A stretch of DNA of 64,000 nucleotides, from NCBI GenBank assembly GCA_029706075.1, contig JAINUG010000165.1:844506-908505 (forward strand), given 5' to 3'. Below, piece after piece: positions 37,986 to 49,390 of this stretch. This DNA is from Aldrovandia affinis. Its lineage: Eukaryota; Chordata; Actinopteri; Notacanthiformes; Halosauridae. Positions within the stretch are counted from its first letter, which is position 1. The number at the start of each line of letters is the position of its first letter. A program made the translations under genes and the position numbers. The notes under the pieces were generated by a model. That model had not been told where the DNA came from. It ran no database searches and was given only the letters and a program-made list of their open reading frames with translations.

Positions 37986-38135
37986 CACAGTGGTTCTCTG
38001 TGGCTCAGTTGGTAGAGCACGGCGTTAGCAACGCTTAGGTTGTGGGTTCAATCCCCACTGGGGCCACATATACTGAAAAATGTATGCATTCACTACTGTA
38101 AGTCGCTTTGGATAAAAGCGTCTGCTAAATGGCAT
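37986..38135 (+). mobile_element. tRNA-derived SINE with LINE-type tail (simple form)
   Basis: A box TGGCTCAGTTGG, B box GGTTCAATCCCC, then CCACATATACTGAAAAATG and the tail TAAGTCGCTTTGGATAAAAG, which resembles the L2-like LINE tail seen at 3420 and 55649. It carries one A box, unlike the expanded copy at 30086. Confidence 0.85.
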
Positions 38136-38868
38136 ATATATATATATTTAAGGACGCATGTTGATTGAATCTGGGCTTTGGTGTGTGAGTTGAATGTTGA
38201 TTGAATCCGGCGTGTGTGTGTGTCAGTTGTTTTCTCTCAGACCTGCTGCTGGACTGCGTTGAGCTGTGCAAGAGCACACGCGCTGCTGTGGATGTTTACC
38301 GACAGTGCCAGATTGACGACTACAGCTTCACCGCAAAGGTGCAACCCCCCAACACCACCACCATCTCCATGCATGCATATTAAAGAATATTAGCAATACA
38401 TTTATCATTTAAAATAAAATTCCCAGTAAGCAGTGTGCAAAGTTTATATTTTCCTGAAATTGTCAGGTATAAAAAATATATAAAATTTGATGAAAGACTT
38501 TGGTGTCATTTTGCACAGGGGTGTGGCCAGGGGGGTCGCAACATTTGGGCAACATGGTGGAGCACTGGTGCCTCTGAACTGCATTGCAGACTGTATCTGA
38601 CTGAGCGCTGTGGGTTGGTGTTTCCAGCGGGTGTGTAGTGGACTTAACTGTGTCGTACTTGCAGGATTCATCCCTGGAGGCAGATCGGGACCCCTACACT
38701 GAGTGGAGCTTCCAAGACATCTTCAACGAGGACGGTATTGTCCTGGATCCAGTGTCAGTTCTGCCCGTCCAGTATGAGATCACCACTGCCCTGCTGCCTT
38801 CCTCCTCCGGTATGGCATGCATATTTTTTTAATTATTTTATTTATTTATTATTATTATTTGTGTCAGA

Positions 38869-39060
38869 TGTTTTTAATTTATTTATTTAGTAGCCAATTA
38901 CACCCTCTATTTATTTCGATTTACCCTCCCACACGGGTCCGCCGCTCGTCTCTACGAGGCAAGCTAATGCTCCGAGGGCAGCGAACTCCGCTTCCTTCGA
39001 GACGGAATTCACCCACCAATGTTCTGAAGACTCCTTACGTGCTTCACGGTCTTTTTAAAA
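38869..39060 (-). mobile_element. SINE fragment in kntc1 intron 2
   Basis: It holds TAGTAGCCAATTACACCCTC (tail, minus strand) and the GAGGGCAGCGAACTCCGCTT block shared with the copy at 43590. The head is missing. Confidence 0.65.
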
Positions 39061-39103
39061 GACCCTGTACAATTTTTTAGTTTTGCCTTTATCATAAGGG
39101 GGT

Positions 39104-39345
39104 AACAGTGCAGTATAGTGGTTAGTGTGGCAGTGTAGTATAATGGTTAGGGAGCTGGGCTTGTAGCTAAAAGGTTGTATGTTCAAATCCCCAGGTGGGG
39201 GCACTGCCGTTGTACCCTTGAGCAAGGTACTTAACCTGAATTGTTTCAGTAGATATCCAGCTGTATAAATGGATTGTATGTAAAGAAATGTAAACTGTGT
39301 AAGTCGCTCTGGGTAAGGGCTAAATGCCATATGTAATGTAATGTA
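39104..39345 (+). mobile_element. V-SINE-like element
   Basis: Head GTAGTATAATGGTTAGGGAG (A box), B box GTTCAAATCCCC, and central core TACCCTTGAGCAAGGTACTT, as in V-SINEs. It ends in the AAGTCGCTCTGGGTAAG tail. A partial extra head precedes it at 39104-39126. Confidence 0.75.
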
Positions 39346-39500
39346 GGGAGCTCAAAGGTTTCAGGTTCAGTTCCCAGGTGGGGCACTGCTGTTGTGTACC
39401 CTTGAGCAAAGTTCTTCACCTAAATTGCTTCAGTTGTGGAAATTGATTGTTTGTAGAGAAATGTAAGCTGTGTAAGGCAATCTGGATAAATGTGTGTCAT
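39346..39500 (+). mobile_element. Second V-SINE-like copy, 5'-truncated
   Basis: It starts near the B box (GGTTCAGTTCCC) and has the core TACCCTTGAGCAAAGTTCTT and a degraded tail. It lies directly after the previous copy. Confidence 0.7.
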
Positions 39501-39509
39501 AAACGCATG

Positions 39510-39644
39510 CAGTGGGTATAAAAAGTATTCACCCCCTTTGGGATTTTTCACATTTTATTTTCTTACTTCAAGGAATCAAAATGGATCTAATTGGGATTTC
39601 TTGCCACTGATCAATACATACTTCAATACTTTTTATACCTACTG
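39510..39644. mobile_element. Tc1-type MITE, 61 bp upstream of kntc1 exon 3
   Basis: The ends CAGTGGGTATAAAAAGTATT and the inverse of CAGTAGGTATAAAAAGTATT define a 135-bp element. A clean TA duplication is not visible. Confidence 0.65.
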
Positions 39645-42099
39645 TCACTGCGGTGTCAGTCACCGTGCTCTTGCATGATTTCATTCCTGTGTTTTCATAA
39701 TCCAGACCCAAAGCTGTATCCACTGGACTGCTCCTGTCTATCCAGCTGCTCTTATGTTGAAGGTAGGTTTCAGTCAACATGTTTGTACATTTATTTAAAC
39801 TGCTTCTTTCCAGTATCATGTTTGCCAATCTGTGGCTGATCTAGTCGTGATCCATATCTGTGTCTCACTTCCCCTTGCAAACAGCTATTATTAGCAGGTG
39901 TGCGGTCACAGCTTTCAAACTGTTTCGCCCTCACTCATCCTGTGCATCACACGCTATCACGCCATTTCAGGCCACGTGGCGGAAAATGAGGGAGGAGTGC
40001 ACTCTTACTTTCGACATCCAACATAGCTGTTGCACATGAGAAGGCCTCTGGTTTGGAAATAAATCTATTAACGCCTGAAATTACCGTTCGGCTTTGGGAG
40101 ACAAAGAGGAGTTTAGGGGAGGTGAGGAGGAGAATATAAGTGATAGAAACCACAATTCACCCACTGATGAGTTGTATAAGTGGGCAACTTGTAGGGATGT
40201 GTGTTTGAAGCCATTAGACATTAAACATGACTAATCTGCAGATGTAAAGATTGAGGATTCAAATAGCCACTCCTCCCATTTTCCGCAAATACTATTTGAG
40301 ACCACTGTCCTCTCTAAATTGGATTTAACAAATAACAGGGATCTGCTTTTTCTTAAACTTCCACACAGAAAAATGAAAATCTAAAAATGATAGTTTTTCT
40401 ATCCAAGGCTCTTATGTTTGAATATATTGATATAGTTTAGACCGAATAAAACCGAATTTTTCATTCACTATTGTTATTTTTATAAGTTGTCTGGGCCCTG
40501 TTCCTTATAGCAGGTTTAACTACTCCAGGCTAATTGAATGTTAGCCTAATTTCTAGGGTAAACTACCTTTATATCTCAATGGCACATTCAGGCTAAAGTT
40601 ATCTTGCTGACTTGGTTTAGACTTTCGTTATCAGGATAATTGCACATCCCCATTCTACGTCAGGGATCAGCTACTACTACTACTAAGTCTTTTTCAAACT
40701 GAACATATTCAAATTTGTCTCCCTCTGCGTGCGTGTGTGCATGCGCACGCTCGCGTGTCTTTCTCTCTCTCTCTCTCTCACCCGAAGGTATGGACTTCCT
40801 GAAACCCCTGTTGGGTCCAGTGACCGTCATGCTGCAGAGCTTGCAGGAGTGCAGCCAGCTGGAGCTGGCCCTCAGGCTGCTGGTCAACTCCTTCAGCAGC
40901 GGCCTCCAGCACGTCACCTCCAACAACATGGACCTGGCCCTCAGCTCGCAGGTACCGTCTCACCCGGGCCTTGGCTCCCCCTGGCAGCGCTCACAGGGCA
41001 TGCTGGGATGACCGTCCCTCTGCGTGGTCACTTACAGCTTCACGACTGCAGCCACCTGCTGAGGGACCGCGAGTGCGTGCACGAGTTCGGCAAAACCACC
41101 CTGGCCGCCATCAAGGCAGTCGCCATCACCCTCCCGCAGAAGGTGAGTTGGCCATCACTCACCCGCCCACGGTGAGTTAGCTATCGCTCACGACACAGGG
41201 CTCATCGTCGCCTGTCGCCCTCTCACAGAGCGTCCCGGTCCGTTGGCATGGTGACGGTGAAAATGACAGGTATGACTGACAGTCTGACTGAAGCTAACCA
41301 CATTCCAATCTGAAACGCTAAAATGCTGTCCAAGAAATGTCTAAAACAGCCAACAAAATTCTACTTTGAGGTTTTGTCAAACAAATGTTTTATTAGGAGC
41401 GGGTGCAATCGATGTGCTACGTTGGTTTATTGTGCCATGGTGAATTTTGTTTCATTTACACCTCAGGATTGTAAATTCTTGCTTGTTTAGTTACAGTATA
41501 TTGTTATATCCATGGTGATAAATATATCTATGGTGATTGAGCATTACTCATGTATGTATGTGCTTCTGGCTTCCTGCTTGCATTCAGTACCAAACATGAG
41601 CACATCTCTAATGTTGTGTTTGTATGTCTATGTCTTTTGAAGATGCTTAATTGGAGAGTGGTGGACTGTGACCTGGCCATTGGATACTGCACTCTCCTCC
41701 CAAAAGAAAGATGTGCTTGAAATACTGTGGAAAGTCATCAACAGCACCTGGCAAAACTATGACAAGATCTTGGTAGGATCAAAAACTTTATTATCTCAAT
41801 AATTTTTCCCCCTTTTGCACGCATGTTTGTAGGTTTACACAGATGCTTATTAAATTTTATTTATTAATTACTTCAAATATTGATTGATTGCATTTGTCAT
41901 GGTTTATCTTGTGTGCGTGCGTGTGTGTGCATGTGTGAGTGAGAAAAGGAAGACCTGGGTCACATACTTTATTTGATCCACCTCAGCGCTGCAATCCTCA
42001 AGGTGTCTGTGTCTGATTTACGTAGATTGCTGACCGTTTTAAAAGAAACGTCCATTTTCACTACTATCTAGCAAAACCGTTTTTTCTCCACATATGAGA

Positions 42100-42354
42100 T
42101 CACCATCCAGTGCCAGTAGAAATCATCCAGGCAATAAGAAGATGTGTTACATGCCGTTGACTGTAATTCCGGTACCCCAGAACCACTCCTGTGCGAAGCG
42201 AACTGTGTGTGTCGGCTTCCCTCCCCCCTTCCCCGGAGGCGGACAGCCAAACGCCGCCTCCGATCGACCAGGGCCGGTCTGGTAGAGACGCGGGTTTCGG
42301 TCCGCGTCCCTGATAGTGCGTTAGACCACTACGCTATCCGCCAGGCCAAATGTT
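42100..42354 (-). mobile_element. tRNA-derived SINE, same family as 30983
   Basis: Minus-strand head with GGCGGATAGCGTAGTGGTCT, then CGGACCGAAACCC. The body shares CCGGAGGCGGACAGCCAAA with the copy at 31230. The tail part is missing or diverged. Confidence 0.75.
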
Positions 42355-43320
42355 CATTTTAAAAAATACCTCAAAACCAATAACTCACAACACAACACAG
42401 AAGGATGACAAATAATCAAATTCTCACCTTGAAAATCTGTTAAAAACATAAATGTAATTCATATGGCTGAAGAGTGGTTTTGCCCTCACCTCTTGGAGCT
42501 GAAATATGAGCTCACCCCCCTCGCCCCACCCTTACCTCCACTTCTCCTGGGGGTCCTGAGTTCTGTACTTTAACAGTGAACCCTGAACCTGGTCTGGCCT
42601 GGGATTCTGTGACAGTTCCCTGATTATGTCTTTCACTGCCCTGTGACATACACACACTCACTCACACACACACACACTCACACACTCACACACTCACACA
42701 CACATACATACACACACTCACACACTCACACATACACTCACACATACACTCACATACACTCACATACACTCACATACACTCACACACACACTCACACAGA
42801 CAGACACACACACACACACACAAACGCACACGCTTCACTGGACAAGGTCAAACACTGAAAGCAATTTTTTTGTGAGGTCAGTTTTCAAAGTCAATTATTA
42901 GTTCAGGGAATGTTATAGTGATGTTGTGGGTGCATATGGAATATAAAGAAACACACAGTATGTGAGCAGAGAGCAGATTACTGTTTAACGCACGGCCCTG
43001 AGAGACTTCCTCAGCACAGACTGTGCTTGTTGACTCTACAGACAGCCGCAAGACACCCAGAATTGATCTGAGCAACGCGAGTCGCTCCCGAACAAAGAAA
43101 TACAACAGATGGTTGTACACAGATCAAAACAACGGGTGTGTCACAGAGCTGTTATTTCCTGTCTTCTAAACTGCCATCAAGTTTGGAGGCAGGTGTCAAA
43201 ACCGCAGCGTCTAAATACTTCGTAAACTGAAGCCCACCAGGCAAATACCAAGAAAACACAAGTACATGTATCTAGGTCAAAAGGCCTACTTCGGCCTGCG
43301 CTGCAGAAGCACGGTTATCC
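42355..43320. other. No gene; contains a CA/CT-rich tract
   Basis: No coding exon is recognised, and no downstream kntc1 exon. A (CACACT)n-type microsatellite lies at 42646-42830. Confidence 0.6.
42646..42830. repeat. (CACACT/CACATA)n microsatellite
   Basis: About 185 bases of alternating CACACT, CACATA and CA units. The Thr/His-rich frame across it is an artefact. Confidence 0.95.
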
Positions 43321-43324
43321 AAGT

Positions 43325-43400
43325 CAAAGGCGCATAAAGGAGTTTCCAGAATGTGGGTGGGGGCGAATTCCGTCTCGAAGGAAGCAGTTTAAAAAAAAGG
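43325..43400 (+). mobile_element. SINE body fragment
   Basis: It holds GAATGTGGGTGGGGGCGAAT and CCGTCTCGAAGGAAGC, matching the middle of the SINE at 43590-43890. It is isolated. Confidence 0.6.
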
Positions 43401-43589
43401 TTTTTTCGTTTTCTTATTTGCTGGGTGTCCCCAGTCCCTTCTCTAAGGTCAAAACCAATATTGCTAGCACAATACTGCACCCCAGTGGCTGACAGTTCAG
43501 GGTTTGGTTTTGCAGCCAAATTCATTGAATCGTTGGGATTGATGTTGATGTTGATTCACACGGGAGTGAGTTTAAAACCTAGTCGCGGT

Positions 43590-43890
43590 TCTAAACCCGT
43601 CTCTACCAGACTGGCCCTGGCCATCAGCCCCGATCAGGGGCGGCGTTTGGCTGTCCGCCCCAGGGGGAGGGGGGTGGGTGAGCCGGCTCGGGTCCACTGT
43701 GAAGCATGTAAGGGAGTCTCCAGAACGTGGGTGGGAGTGAATTCCGTCTCGAAGGAAGCGGAGTTCGCTGCCCTCGGAGAATTAGCTTGCCTCACAGAGA
43801 CGAGCAGCGGACTCGTGTGGGGGAGAGTAAATCTAATTACATAGAGGGTGTAATTGGCTACCAAATTGGGAGAAAAGCTGGAAAAAAATC
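43590..43890 (+). mobile_element. SINE with complete tail (family of 30983)
   Basis: It holds the GGGGCGGCGTTTGGCTGTCC body, the CGTCTCGAAGGAAGCGGAG block and the full tail GTGTAATTGGCTACCAAATT then GGGAGAAAAGCTGGAAAAA. The head is degraded. Confidence 0.75.
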
Positions 43891-43897
43891 TGCAGGC

Positions 43898-44137
43898 CAT
43901 GGGGCTCATCCACACACTAGAACAATGTCTTAACAGGATAAAGACCATGGGGCTCATCCACACACTAGAACAGTGTCTTAACAGGATGCAGACCATGGGG
44001 CTCATCCACACACTAGAACAGTGTCTTAACAGGATGCAGACCATGGGGCTCATCCACACACTAGAACAGTGTTTTAACAGGATGCAGACCGTGGGGCTCA
44101 TCCACACACTAGAACAATGTCTTAACAAGATGCAAAT
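43898..44137 (+). repeat. 48-bp minisatellite, five copies
   Basis: The unit starts CATGGGGCTCATCCACACAC. There are five head-to-tail copies with a few substitutions. Because 48 is a multiple of three, both strands carry open 16-residue repeats (GLIHTLEQCLNRMQ on plus, CILLRHCSSVWMSP on minus). There is no sign of a gene, and the array abuts a SINE tail. Confidence 0.93.
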
Positions 44138-44276
44138 CAAAAACTATTGTAAAAAAAACAGAGCATGTGATTTTGCATTTAAGCAAAAGAAGAGTTCAAT
44201 GCAACAGACTTTTTTTTTAAAGAAATCTCTTTACTGAAAAAGCTCTAAAATCTATAAAGTAGAGTGCTCTTTGGGT

Positions 44277-44490
44277 AGGGTGGCAGTGTAGTGTAATGGT
44301 TAGGGAACTGGGTTTATAACTGAGGTTGCTGGTTCAATTCCCAGGTGGGGCACTGCTGTTGTACCCTTGAGCAAGGTACTTAACCTGAATTGCTTCAGTA
44401 AAACATCCAGCTGTATAAATTGATTGTATGTAAAGAAAAGTAAACTGTAAGTCGCTCTTGATAAGAGCGTCTGCTAAATGCCTAAAATGT
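44277..44490 (+). mobile_element. V-SINE-like element, best-preserved copy
   Basis: Head GGCAGTGTAGTGTAATGGTT, B box GGTTCAATTCCC, core TACCCTTGAGCAAGGTACTT, and tail TAAGTCGCTCTTGATAAGAG. It ends in an AAATGTAAAATGTAATG run. Confidence 0.8.
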
Positions 44491-45690
44491 AAAATGTAAT
44501 GGATAGCAGGGCACATCCAGAAATGTCCAAGGCACACTTGCTTGGAGGTTTAGTTAAAAAGCCTTTGTAACTCGGGCACATCCGTTAGGAGACCTCTTAA
44601 AAGACTGCAGCCGCTCCACGCGTACAGGCCCAGAATGCCCTCATCAGGGCGGAACCCCACAACTCTACGCAGACATTATTTATGCACTTTTGGTTCTTTG
44701 ATTAATTGATGGCAGGATGTGGTGAATTATCAATTATTGCCAATCAGTGTCAACCAATGACACACAGCCATGAGTGCAGACCCACCTGAACAGCATTAGG
44801 AGAATTGTAAAAACAGCTGACGTTAAAATAGCACATAAATAGGTGAAATTCATTAGATGAAAATTGACAATTAGAGGATAAATTTGATGACCAGGGACCC
44901 AAGAGCAGCGGCCATCAATTAATACTGATCATTAATTAATACGGACTAGTTAACCAACATCTTCTAGGTATGTTACAAAATTTTGAAATGTTATAAATCG
45001 AGCCTGAAACGTATCCCACCAGATAGAACATAAAAATTCATGAAATTTGATACCTTATTCACTCTCATATGTTAAGTTTTAAGGAAGTTATGGTCATTTT
45101 AACACTCGAAAATTTGCATATTGACCCCCATTGCTTTTCAATAGGCTTGAAACAAAAACTGTGATCCAATAACATAAATGGCCATAACTTTCTTAAAAAT
45201 AAAGATAATTGCATGACATTTTCAGTCATTACAGATTGAAGCATTTCAAAAAGATATGATATATATCTTAATTTGAATTATCTGAAATTACATTACATAA
45301 TCATAATCATTACATGTTGCGCACCCGCCGCGACACGGCAAAAACCACGGCAGGCAGTGAGCATTTGGGCAAAGATATCTCACATTTCGGGTCAAAAATA
45401 TCATATTTCGCATCGACAGATTTAAATGAAATTTCACCAGAAACAAGATAAAATGTTAAATTACCGTCCTGGATACCTTTTCTTTAGTCCTGAACTTGCG
45501 ATCTATGACTTTGAAAGCACTAAACACGAGTCTGACTTTGAAGCGTAGCGTATGACCAAACAGAGCAAAATTTAATCCAATTTCGGAAACAAGACGAAGG
45601 ATCGAGTTTTTAACTACGTTATATCGCAGATTTATAGTGGAAAAAAACCCGACAGCCAATGAAAAGCCTGCCGTTTTGAGGGACGGATGG
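44491..45690. other. No recognisable feature
   Basis: Unique-looking AT-rich sequence. No exon, RNA or known repeat was identified on either strand. Confidence 0.5.
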
Positions 45691-45699
45691 GTACCTATG

Positions 45700-48600
45700 C
45701 TCTGGGGCAGCGTATGCTTAGGGTAGCGCAGGATTATTTAAACTAGGGATTCGGGGGGCAGGGAGGATAGAGAGCGAAATGAGTAGGGTGGTGCAGACTG
45801 CCCAGATGGAGTCTGTCAAGACTACATATAACAGGGAAAGCATGAATAAAGTCTTGAGTAAACAACATTTTAGCAAGTGTGGCTTGGGATGGAAGGGAGT
45901 GAGGGAGCGGGAGAGGAATAGTAGAAACAGTAGCAACGTACGGGTGAGCAAGGCTTTGAAGCTCATGTGTTTAAATGCGAGAAGTGTAAAAATAAATTTT
46001 TGGAACTGGAGACTGTCATGTTAAATGGGGTTATGACATTGTTGGGATTACAGAGACATGGCTTGGCGCAGCGGATGGGGAAGAATATAATGTAGAGGGG
46101 TACAAATTGTTTAGGAAGGATAGAACTAATAAAAGAGGAGGGGGGGAGTGGCCCTTTATGTGAAAGACAATCTTAATGTGCAGGAAATTCCAGGTATAAA
46201 CCCATTAGTTTCTTGTGAGGACATCTGGATTAGATTATTGGGAGATCGTGAGAAGGGCCTGAATATAGGAGTATGTTATAGACCTCCAGCTTCAGATAGT
46301 AACATAAATAGTACGCTCTTTGATAACATAAAACAAATCTGTGCTGAAGGAGAGACGATAATAATGGCGACTTCAATTACCCCTCTATCAATTGGGAGAT
46401 AGTGACAGGTCAGGGCAAATGTGAAGAGGAGTTTATAGATATGGTCAATGACTGCTTTTTGGTACAGTCTGTTACTCAGCCTACAAGAGGGAAATCAATA
46501 CTGGATCTGGTTTTGTGTAACAATCCTGATAGAATTTGCAGCACAGAGGTAGGAGAACCAATAGGAGCAAGTGACCACAGTGCAGTTATTTTTGATATTT
46601 TTTGGCAAGTTAAGACAGCCTCCTCTAACTCTCGAATTTTTAATTTTAGACGAGCTGACTTTAATAAAATGAGAGAGAATTTAAGTAATATAGATTGGGT
46701 TAAACTTCTAGATTGCAGAACTGTGAATGAAAAATGGACTATATTTAAAAGGGTTATTGTAGATGTACAGTGTAAATTCATCCCCAAAGTAAGGAAAAAT
46801 AGGATGAAAAAACAGTCTCCACAATGGATGACTAAATCTTTATGGGTGATTTTGAGGCAAAAGAAACGACTGTATAGAGTATATAAAAGGATAACTCAGA
46901 GAGAAACAAGTTAGATTATTGTAATATGCGGGCTAAGGCTAAAAAGGAAATAAGATCAGCTAAAGGCGGTTTGAAATTAAAATTTCCCAAGATGCAAAAA
47001 GTAACCCTAAGAAGTTTTTTCAATATTGTAGTAGAAAAGGAAAGTTAAAGATGAGGTTAGGTGCATTAAGAATAAGGAAGGAACTTTGGTTTATAATAAT
47101 AAGGACATTGCAAACACACTAAACAGTTACTTTGTGGAGAGCTTTACTAGAGAAGAGGTTATAAATATGCCTAAATGTATAGACAAGGTACGGAATGTTC
47201 TGGAGGACTTTGAGATAAGGGATGTAGAAGTACTACAAAAACTACAAAAACTTAAGACAAATAAGGCAGCAGGCCCGGATGGCATATATCCCAGAGTACT
47301 CAAAGAACTTGGGGAAATTATATATAAACCATTGACAGATATTTTCAGTCAATCCATAATCACTGGAGAAATACCAGATGACTGGAAGCAGGGTAGTATA
47401 ATTCCAATATATAAGAAGGAGACCGTACTGACCCAGGGAACTATAGGCCTGTCAGTTTAACTTGCATCGCATGTAAAATGCTGGAATGTATTATTAGGGA
47501 TAAGTTGGAATCATTCTTGAAAAATAATAGTATTTTAAGGAGAGCCAGCATGGATTTCTCAAGGAGGTCATGCCTAACAAACCTCCTGGACTTTTTCGAA
47601 GAGGCTACAAAGTGTGTTGACCTGAACCAGGCTTATGATGTTATATATTTGGACTTTCAGAAAGCATTTGACAAGGTACCACATGAGAGGCTCATTGCTA
47701 AAATGAAATCAGTAGGAATTGTAGGAGTAGTTTCACAGTGGGTTAAAAATTGGCTGCAAGGGCGAATACAAAGAGTAACAGTAGGTGGGGCCGAATCTGA
47801 CCTCGGTGCTGTGGGCAGTGGTGTCCCGCAGGGATCGGTGCTGGGACCTCTGCTCTTCCTTATTTACATAAATGATCTGGATATGGACATTAGTAGCAAA
47901 ATAGTTAAATTTGCAGATGATACTAAACTTGGGGGTTTGGCAAACAGTTTGGAATCGACAAAAGTAATCCAAGATGATTTAAACAAAATCCAAAAATGGG
48001 CAGATACATGGCAGATGACGTTCAATATTGCTAAATGTAAAGTAATGCATGTGGGAAATAAAAACATTAGACAGGAGTATTTTATGGGAGGAGAAAAGTT
48101 AGTAGGTGTTCAATTTGAAAAGGATTTAAGAGTTGTAGTGGATCAAAGCCTATCTGCATCAAAGCAGTGTGCTACAGCAGTGAAAAAGCCAACAGGATGC
48201 TGGGATACATAGCAAAAAGTATAGAGTACAAATCAAAGGAGGTTATATTAATGTTATATAACGCCTTTGTCAGACCGCACTTAGAATACTGTGTGCAGTT
48301 CTGGGCACCGCACTACAAGAGAGATATTGAAGCTCTTGAAAAGTCCAAAGAAGGGCAACTAAACTGATACCTGGTATGAAAGGTAAAAGTTATGATGATA
48401 GACTTAAGGCACTCAATTTATTTAAACTTAGCAAACGCAGACTTAGGGGATTTGATTGAGGTTTTTAAATTCCTAAAAGGGATTAACAAAGTAAAATACC
48501 AAAGATTTTTTAAGATAAGTGGGGTCAGCAGAACAAGAGGCCACAGGTGGAAATTAGTTAAAGGCAAATTCCGCACAGATATTAGGACGTTTTTCTTTAC

Positions 48601-48775
48601 ACAGAGAGTTGTCAATGCCTGGAACAGCTTGCCAGGTTAGGTAGTAGAGGCAGAAACGCTCGGGCTATTCAAGGCCAGGCTAGATGTAGTACTAGATGTT
48701 CTTTAGATTAGGACATGATGAGCCAAGATGGGCGAACGGCCCGTTCTCATCATTATGTATTCTTATGTTCTTATC
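45700..48775 (+). mobile_element. Near-complete CR1-clade LINE, degraded
   Basis: The endonuclease begins near 45965 (LMCLNARSV) and continues with ETWLGAADG in another frame, then GVCYRPPAS, LDLVLCNNPD and the SDHSAVIF motif in the 46402-46914 frame. The linker and reverse transcriptase follow (NKAAGPDGIYPRVLKELG, DFQKAFDKVPHE, FADDTKL), then the C-terminal region to 48700. It ends in the TTCTTATG-type tail. Several single-base frameshifts break it, for example near 46020, 46140, 46370, 47427, 47555, 48190 and 48350. An ORF1 is not clear: only about 80 codons (45779-46024) precede the endonuclease. It is almost the same in sequence as the minus-strand copy at 6942-8652. Confidence 0.9.
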
Positions 48776-49050
48776 TCTCGTAATCGCTCGTGCAGAGACA
48801 CCGGCACGTCTAGAGCGCCGCTGCACACCCGAATTGTAACATACCTACATCTTCACCTGTTGATGGCTCTTTCTTCGCCACTTGGCTCCTCGGTTTCATA
48901 CGAATCGTAATCTTCTTTTCCGTTAATCTGTCCTTCTCGTTCGGTAACACAACACCAGCTAACGTAATTATATTATTCGGAGTTATTCAGTTTCGCTCCA
49001 CGCACTCGTATGAGCTATCTGGCTAGGCTAACTAGCTCCTTAGCATCGTT
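48776..49050. other. Sequence between CR1 and L1, no gene seen
   Basis: Unique-looking sequence with CT-rich patches. It ends with the left copy of the L1 target site. Confidence 0.5.
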
Positions 49051-49390
49051 ACTAAACGTTCCTACCAATAATATAATATAGTGTAGTGAGCACTGGGGAG
49101 AGAGAGGCAGAATTCCCTGCGGCAACACGACCACGTTCTCGGACTCACCTGACAGGTGACGTGTCAGCCGGGAAGTAGAGATAAGCCGGGGGTTTAGCGA
49201 GGGAGTTCAGAGCTTCCTGAACTTCCGGCAAAATGGCGAACTGAGCGCACGTTATTTTGAGAGCTCCGTTTGTTTGTCCCCCAAAGTTTTATAAAATAGT
49301 CCTTCTTCTTAATGTAAAACTTGATTTATAGATACTGCTGTGCAAAGATTGAACTTGACTTGTTATTTAACGTTATTGTCGACGCTTGTA

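Larger units (their letters stand above)
38241..41772 (+). pseudogene. kntc1: kntc1 (kinetochore-associated protein 1, Rod): six consecutive exons, isolated and frameshifted
   Basis: The product of intact kntc1 is Rod, the large scaffold of the Rod-Zw10-Zwilch complex, which recruits dynein and Mad1-Mad2 to unattached kinetochores for the spindle checkpoint. Six exons with good splice sites and matching phases are readable: 38241-38338, 38665-38809, 39706-39762, 40788-40951, 41038-41142 and 41643-41772. They encode, in order, peptides matching a continuous central stretch of vertebrate KNTC1, for example LLLDCVELCK, DPYTEWSFQDIFNEDGIVL, LKPLLGPVTVMLQSLQECSQ and WRVVDCDLAIGYCTLLP. The sixth exon has one extra A in AAAAGAAAG near 41702-41710, which shifts the frame before VLEILWKVINSTWQNYDKIL. 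No upstream or downstream kntc1 exon was found in the flanking sequence. The introns hold SINE and MITE copies. It may be a partial duplicate, or part of a real gene with very long introns and a sequencing error. Confidence 0.85.

Noticed and set aside
37986-38060. tRNA gene
   Set aside because: It has A and B boxes, but the body and LINE tail show a SINE. The cloverleaf is not complete and related copies occur nearby.
40660-40730. Coding exon from the frame with VQFEKDLVVVV
   Set aside because: It matches a short stretch of the CR1 reverse transcriptase on the minus strand and is a LINE sliver inside a kntc1 intron.
43854-44237. 127-codon frame with 16-residue repeats as a gene
   Set aside because: It covers the 48-bp minisatellite plus flanking SINE tail; no start context, splice sites or homologue are visible.
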